Origin: JASFUX01 sp050050115
Lineage (GTDB): Bacteria; Pseudomonadota; Alphaproteobacteria; Caulobacterales; Maricaulaceae
Direction: 5' to 3'
Assembly: GCA_050050115.1 (NCBI GenBank)
Contig: JASFUX010000176.1
Span: forward strand, 1-7,156
Length of the DNA stretch: 7,156 bases
The position numbers and the translations under genes are program-made. Below, piece by piece: positions 4,589-7,156 of this stretch. The notes beneath the pieces are model-generated. The model did no database searches. It saw only the letters and a list, made by a program, of their open reading frames with translations, and was not told the DNA's origin. Position 1 is the stretch's first letter. Every line of letters begins with the position of its first letter.

Positions 4589-5608
4589 ATGAACTGGCTT
4601 GACCGGCTCGCCCCCCCAGGGCTCAAGCAAGCGTTCCAGAAGCGGGACACGCCGGACAATCTGTGGACGAAATGTCCGATCAGCGGCGAGATGGTCTTTC
4701 ACAAAGACCTCGAGGCCGAGATGTGGGTCACTCCCGCCGGCCACCACTTCCGCATCTCCCCCGAGCAACGCTTCGCCTACACCTTCGACGGCGATTACGA
4801 ACAGATCGACGTTCCAGAGGTTCCCCGCGATCCGCTCAAGTTCAAGGATGACAAGCGCTACGTCGACCGCCTGAAGGCCGCGCGCAGCAAGACCGGGCGC
4901 GACGACGCGATGGCGATCGGGATCGGCGAGATCAACGGCATCGGCGCGGTCGTGCTGGTGCAGGACTTCGCCTTCATGGGCGGTTCGCTCGGCATGGCGG
5001 CGGGCGAGAGCTTCATCGCCGCGGCCGAAGCTGCGCTCGAGCGCGGGCTACCTCTGATCGCCTTCACCGCCTCGGGCGGCGCGCGCATGCAGGAAGGCGC
5101 GCTGTCGCTGATGCAGATGCCGCGCACGACCCTAGCGGTCACCCGGCTCAACAAGGCGGGCCTGCCCTACATCGTCGTCCTGACTGACCCGACCACCGGC
5201 GGCGTGACCGCCTCCTACGCCATGCTGGGCGACATCCACCTCGCCGAGCCGGGCGCGCTGATCGGGCTTTCCGGTCCTCGCGTCATCGAGCAGACCATCC
5301 GCGAGAAACTTCCCGAAGGCTTTCAGCGCTCGGAGTATCTGCTGGCGAAAGGCATGGTCGACAAGGTCGTCACGCGCGCGGAGATGAAGTCCACCCTGAC
5401 CCGGCTTCTAAGCGTGCTCCTGCACGCCGGCGACGGCCCTGGCGCGGCCGCGGGAAAAGGCGGCAACGGCGTTGCGCACGACGCCAGCGGGCTCAACGGC
5501 GCACACGCCAACGGAGCTTATGCGAACGGCGCGACGAACGGAGCGGCGAACGGATCGGGCCGCGCCAACGGCGTTTCTCAGCTCGGCCTTCGGGGTTCTC
5601 AAGATTAG
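4589..5608 (+). CDS. accD: Acetyl-CoA carboxylase carboxyltransferase, beta subunit
   Basis: AccD with AccA forms the carboxyltransferase that moves the carboxyl group from biotin carrier protein to acetyl-CoA, giving malonyl-CoA for fatty acid synthesis. The crotonase-fold core is complete. DPLKFKDDKRYVDRL (81-95) is followed by GGSLGMAAGE (131-140), ASGGARMQEG (161-170), PTTGGVTASYAMLGD (201-215) and GLSGPRVIEQTIREKLPEGF (226-245). The N-terminal zinc ribbon is degenerate: of the four cysteines of E. coli (27, 30, 46, 49) only C29 remains, with S32, V47 and A50 in the other places. I recall this loss from other alphaproteobacterial AccD proteins. After about residue 283 comes a tail of some 55 residues rich in Asn-Gly-Ala, longer than I expect for the family (total 339). 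The start is ATG 4589 with AGGAG at 4577-4581. The last 89 bases may overlap folC. Confidence 0.97.
   Translation: MNWLDRLAPPGLKQAFQKRDTPDNLWTKCPISGEMVFHKDLEAEMWVTPAGHHFRISPEQRFAYTFDGDYEQIDVPEVPRDPLKFKDDKRYVDRLKAARSKTGRDDAMAIGIGEINGIGAVVLVQDFAFMGGSLGMAAGESFIAAAEAALERGLPLIAFTASGGARMQEGALSLMQMPRTTLAVTRLNKAGLPYIVVLTDPTTGGVTASYAMLGDIHLAEPGALIGLSGPRVIEQTIREKLPEGFQRSEYLLAKGMVDKVVTRAEMKSTLTRLLSVLLHAGDGPGAAAGKGGNGVAHDASGLNGAHANGAYANGATNGAANGSGRANGVSQLGLRGSQD
5465..5572 (+). repeat. In-frame AACGG microrepeats encoding the Asn-Gly tail of AccD
   Basis: AACGG occurs seven times, starting at 5465, 5495, 5510, 5525, 5537, 5549 and 5567. The spacings are 30, 15, 15, 12, 12 and 18 bases, all multiples of three, so each encodes Asn-Gly in accD. 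The flanking codons are mostly Ala (NGA, ANG). The array looks like a degenerate short tandem repeat of 12-15 base units grown at the end of accD. In the folC frame the same bases read as an Arg/Thr-rich stretch. Confidence 0.75.
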
Positions 5609-6959
5609 CGCCCTTGACCGCGAGCTCGCCGCGACCCTGAAGCGGCTCGAGACGCTCCACCCCGTCGCCCAGGCGCCCGGCCTCGACCGCATCGAGCGGC
5701 TTTTGAACATGCTCGGCAACCCGCACCGGCGGCTGCCGCCGGTGATCCACATCGCCGGGACCAACGGCAAAGGCTCGGTCGCCGCGATGCTCGACGCCGT
5801 CGCCTCGGCGTCGGGCCTCGTCTCCCACGTCTACACCTCGCCCCACCTCATCCGCTTCGCCGAGCGCATTCGCGTCGCCGGCAAGCAGATCGAAGAAGAA
5901 GCGCTGCTGGCGCTCCTGCACCGGGTCGAGACGATCAACGCCGCCGAGCCCGCGACCTTCTTCGAGATCACCACCGCGGCCGCCTTCCTCGCCTTCGCGG
6001 AGTCCTCAGCCGATCTCGTCATCCTCGAGACCGGCCTCGGCGGGCGCTTTGACGCGACCAACGTCGTGCCCAATCCGGCCTGCGCGGTAATCACCTCCGT
6101 CGCGGTCGACCACACCGAGTTCCTGGGCGGAGACGTCTCGGCAATCGCCTGGGAGAAAGCGGGGATCTTGAAGCCCGGCGCGCCGGCCGTTGTCGGCGTG
6201 CAGGAGCCCGAGGCGCGCGCCGCGATCGCCGCCGAAGCGCTGCGGCTCGGCGTCGAGACCGCCTACTGGGGCCGCGACTTCTCCGCGCGCGAAGAGAACG
6301 GTCGGCTGATCTTTGAGGACGGTTCGCGCGTGATCGACCTGCCGCGGCCCAAGCTTGCCGGCGGCCACCAGATCGCCAACGCCGGCGTCGCCGTCGCCGC
6401 CGCGCTCGAAGTGTTCGACCCGGACGAGCAGGCCCTCGGCGACGGTCTGACCAGCGCAATCTGGCCGGCGCGGCTCGAGCAGGCGCCGCCCGGACCGTTG
6501 TTCGACCGCATCTTCGCGCCGGCGGGCGACGACGCCGAACGGCTCGGCGAGATTTGGATCGACGGGGCGCACAACGTCGCCGGCGCCGCGGCGCTCGCCC
6601 ACGCCCTCGCCGACCTTGAGGACCGCGCCCCGCGGCCGGTGATCCTGCTGCTCGGTATCCTGAAGACCAAGGATGCGCGCGGGATGATCTCGCAGTTCGC
6701 CGGGCTGGCGCATCAGCTGATCGCCACGCCGATCACCAGCGCAGCCGGCGCGGCGCCGGACGACCTCACCGCCATCGCCGAGGATTGCGGCATCCCCGCG
6801 ATCGCCGCCGCTTCGATCGAAGACGCGCTGGGCCTCGCGGCGCAGACTGCGCAGGAAGTGGAGACGGCGCCGCGCGTGGTGATCGCCGGCTCGCTCTATC
6901 TCGCGGGCGAAGCGCTGGCGCTCAACGAGGGTCGCACCAGAACAGCGACGGCGGGGTAA
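5520..6959 (+). CDS. folC: Folylpolyglutamate synthase / dihydrofolate synthase
   Basis: FolC is a Mur-ligase family enzyme that uses ATP to add glutamate to dihydropteroate and to reduced folates, making and retaining folate cofactors. From ATG 5520 the product has 479 residues. The P-loop AGTNGKGS lies at 79-86, then YTSPHL (105-110), FFEITTAAAFLAFA (147-160), LETGLGGRFDATN (169-181) and HTEFLG (198-203). WEKAGILKPG (211-220) contains the lysine usually carbamylated (K213). WPARLE (315-320) and DGAHNVAGA (348-356) mark the C-terminal domain, which ends GSLYLAGEAL. The start is uncertain. Family similarity begins only near ISALDRELAATL, coded from 5604, where the codon is ATT; that rare start would give 451 residues and overlap the accD stop by three bases. 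ATG 5520 has CGGAG only three bases upstream and adds 28 residues, Arg-rich at first, read from accD repeat DNA. Confidence 0.93.
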   Translation: MRTARRTERRTDRAAPTAFLSSAFGVLKISALDRELAATLKRLETLHPVAQAPGLDRIERLLNMLGNPHRRLPPVIHIAGTNGKGSVAAMLDAVASASGLVSHVYTSPHLIRFAERIRVAGKQIEEEALLALLHRVETINAAEPATFFEITTAAAFLAFAESSADLVILETGLGGRFDATNVVPNPACAVITSVAVDHTEFLGGDVSAIAWEKAGILKPGAPAVVGVQEPEARAAIAAEALRLGVETAYWGRDFSAREENGRLIFEDGSRVIDLPRPKLAGGHQIANAGVAVAAALEVFDPDEQALGDGLTSAIWPARLEQAPPGPLFDRIFAPAGDDAERLGEIWIDGAHNVAGAAALAHALADLEDRAPRPVILLLGILKTKDARGMISQFAGLAHQLIATPITSAAGAAPDDLTAIAEDCGIPAIAAASIEDALGLAAQTAQEVETAPRVVIAGSLYLAGEALALNEGRTRTATAG

Positions 6960-6985
6960 GGCCCGCTCCTATCGGGGAAGGAAAG

Positions 6986-7156
6986 TCAGCCTGCGGATTT
7001 CGCAGTCGACGAGTCGGTCACCGCTTCGTTGATCCATTCGACGATCTTGGACTTGGGCATGGCGCCGACCTTGGTGGCGGCGACCTGACCGTTCTTGAAG
7101 ATCATCATCGTAGGAATGCCGCGCACGCCGTACTGCGCCGGCTTGGACGGGTTCTC
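6986..7156 (-). CDS. trxA: Thioredoxin, C-terminal part (5' end outside window)
   Basis: Thioredoxin is the small cytosolic disulfide reductant that recycles ribonucleotide reductase and other enzymes. Reading the reverse strand from the window edge (7156) to TGA at 6988-6986 gives 56 residues. They start ENPSKPAQYGVRGIPTMMIF and match the second half of the thioredoxin fold. GVRGIPT holds the conserved cis-proline that faces the active site. MIFKNGQVAATKVGAMPKSKI is the last beta hairpin and the glycine turn, and EWINEAV is the final helix. A short polar tail (TDSSTAKSAG) ends the protein. The WCGPC active site would lie upstream, outside the window, so it cannot be checked. The gene converges on folC with 26 bases between the stop codons. 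The fragment fits classical TrxA best; another thioredoxin-fold protein is possible but less likely. Confidence 0.93.
   Translation of the reverse strand, partial: ENPSKPAQYGVRGIPTMMIFKNGQVAATKVGAMPKSKIVEWINEAVTDSSTAKSAG

Noticed and set aside
5472..5519. TTG 5472 as folC start
   Set aside because: It would lengthen the non-homologous extension further into the AccD tail and offers no better ribosome site than ATG 5520.
5465..5572. CRISPR-like or mobile repeat array at the end of accD
   Set aside because: The units are only 5 conserved bases at codon-phased spacing with no spacers or long repeats; they are coding microrepeats.

Overview
This is a GC-rich window of chromosomal housekeeping genes. 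Its order is rpsA (3' end) - ihfB - mscL - trpF - trpB - trpA - accD - folC, all on the + strand, with the 3' end of trxA converging from the - strand. The order ihfB...trpFBA-accD-folC...trxA, the alphaproteobacterial style of AccD (most zinc-ribbon cysteines missing) and of ribosomal protein S1 (tail containing GASLGDILGAAL), and the base composition point to an alphaproteobacterium. A Caulobacterales/Maricaulales/Parvularculales-like lineage is my guess, at low confidence.

Layout. Bases 1-739 encode the last two and a half S1 domains of ribosomal protein S1, closed by a textbook 13-bp-stem terminator. A 140-base regulatory gap with a candidate promoter, a palindrome and a near-consensus IHF site precedes ihfB (951-1298). 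A good promoter (TTGACC-16-TGTAAT) overlaps the ihfB stop codon and probably drives mscL (1369-1770). A nested inverted repeat at 1783-1832, probably a terminator, closes mscL. From 1898 to 6959 runs one tightly packed cluster: trpF, trpB and trpA joined by 4-base stop/start overlaps, then accD after 20 bases, then folC, which overlaps or abuts accD. The trxA fragment faces folC across 26 bases with no convincing terminator.

Function. TrpF, TrpB and TrpA carry out three of the last reactions of tryptophan synthesis: phosphoribosylanthranilate isomerisation and the two half-reactions of tryptophan synthase. AccD supplies the carboxyltransferase beta subunit that makes malonyl-CoA for fatty acid synthesis. 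FolC adds glutamate to folates. RpsA and IHF-beta serve translation and DNA architecture, MscL is the osmotic safety valve, and thioredoxin is the disulfide reductant.

I found no undescribed system, mobile element, CRISPR array, tRNA or rRNA. The points worth a second look are small in scale: the Asn-Gly repeat tail of AccD that may double-code with the folC start, the unclear folC start (possibly ATT), mscL as an apparent insertion with its own promoter, the structured intergenic regions, and a Trp-free mini-ORF in front of trpF.
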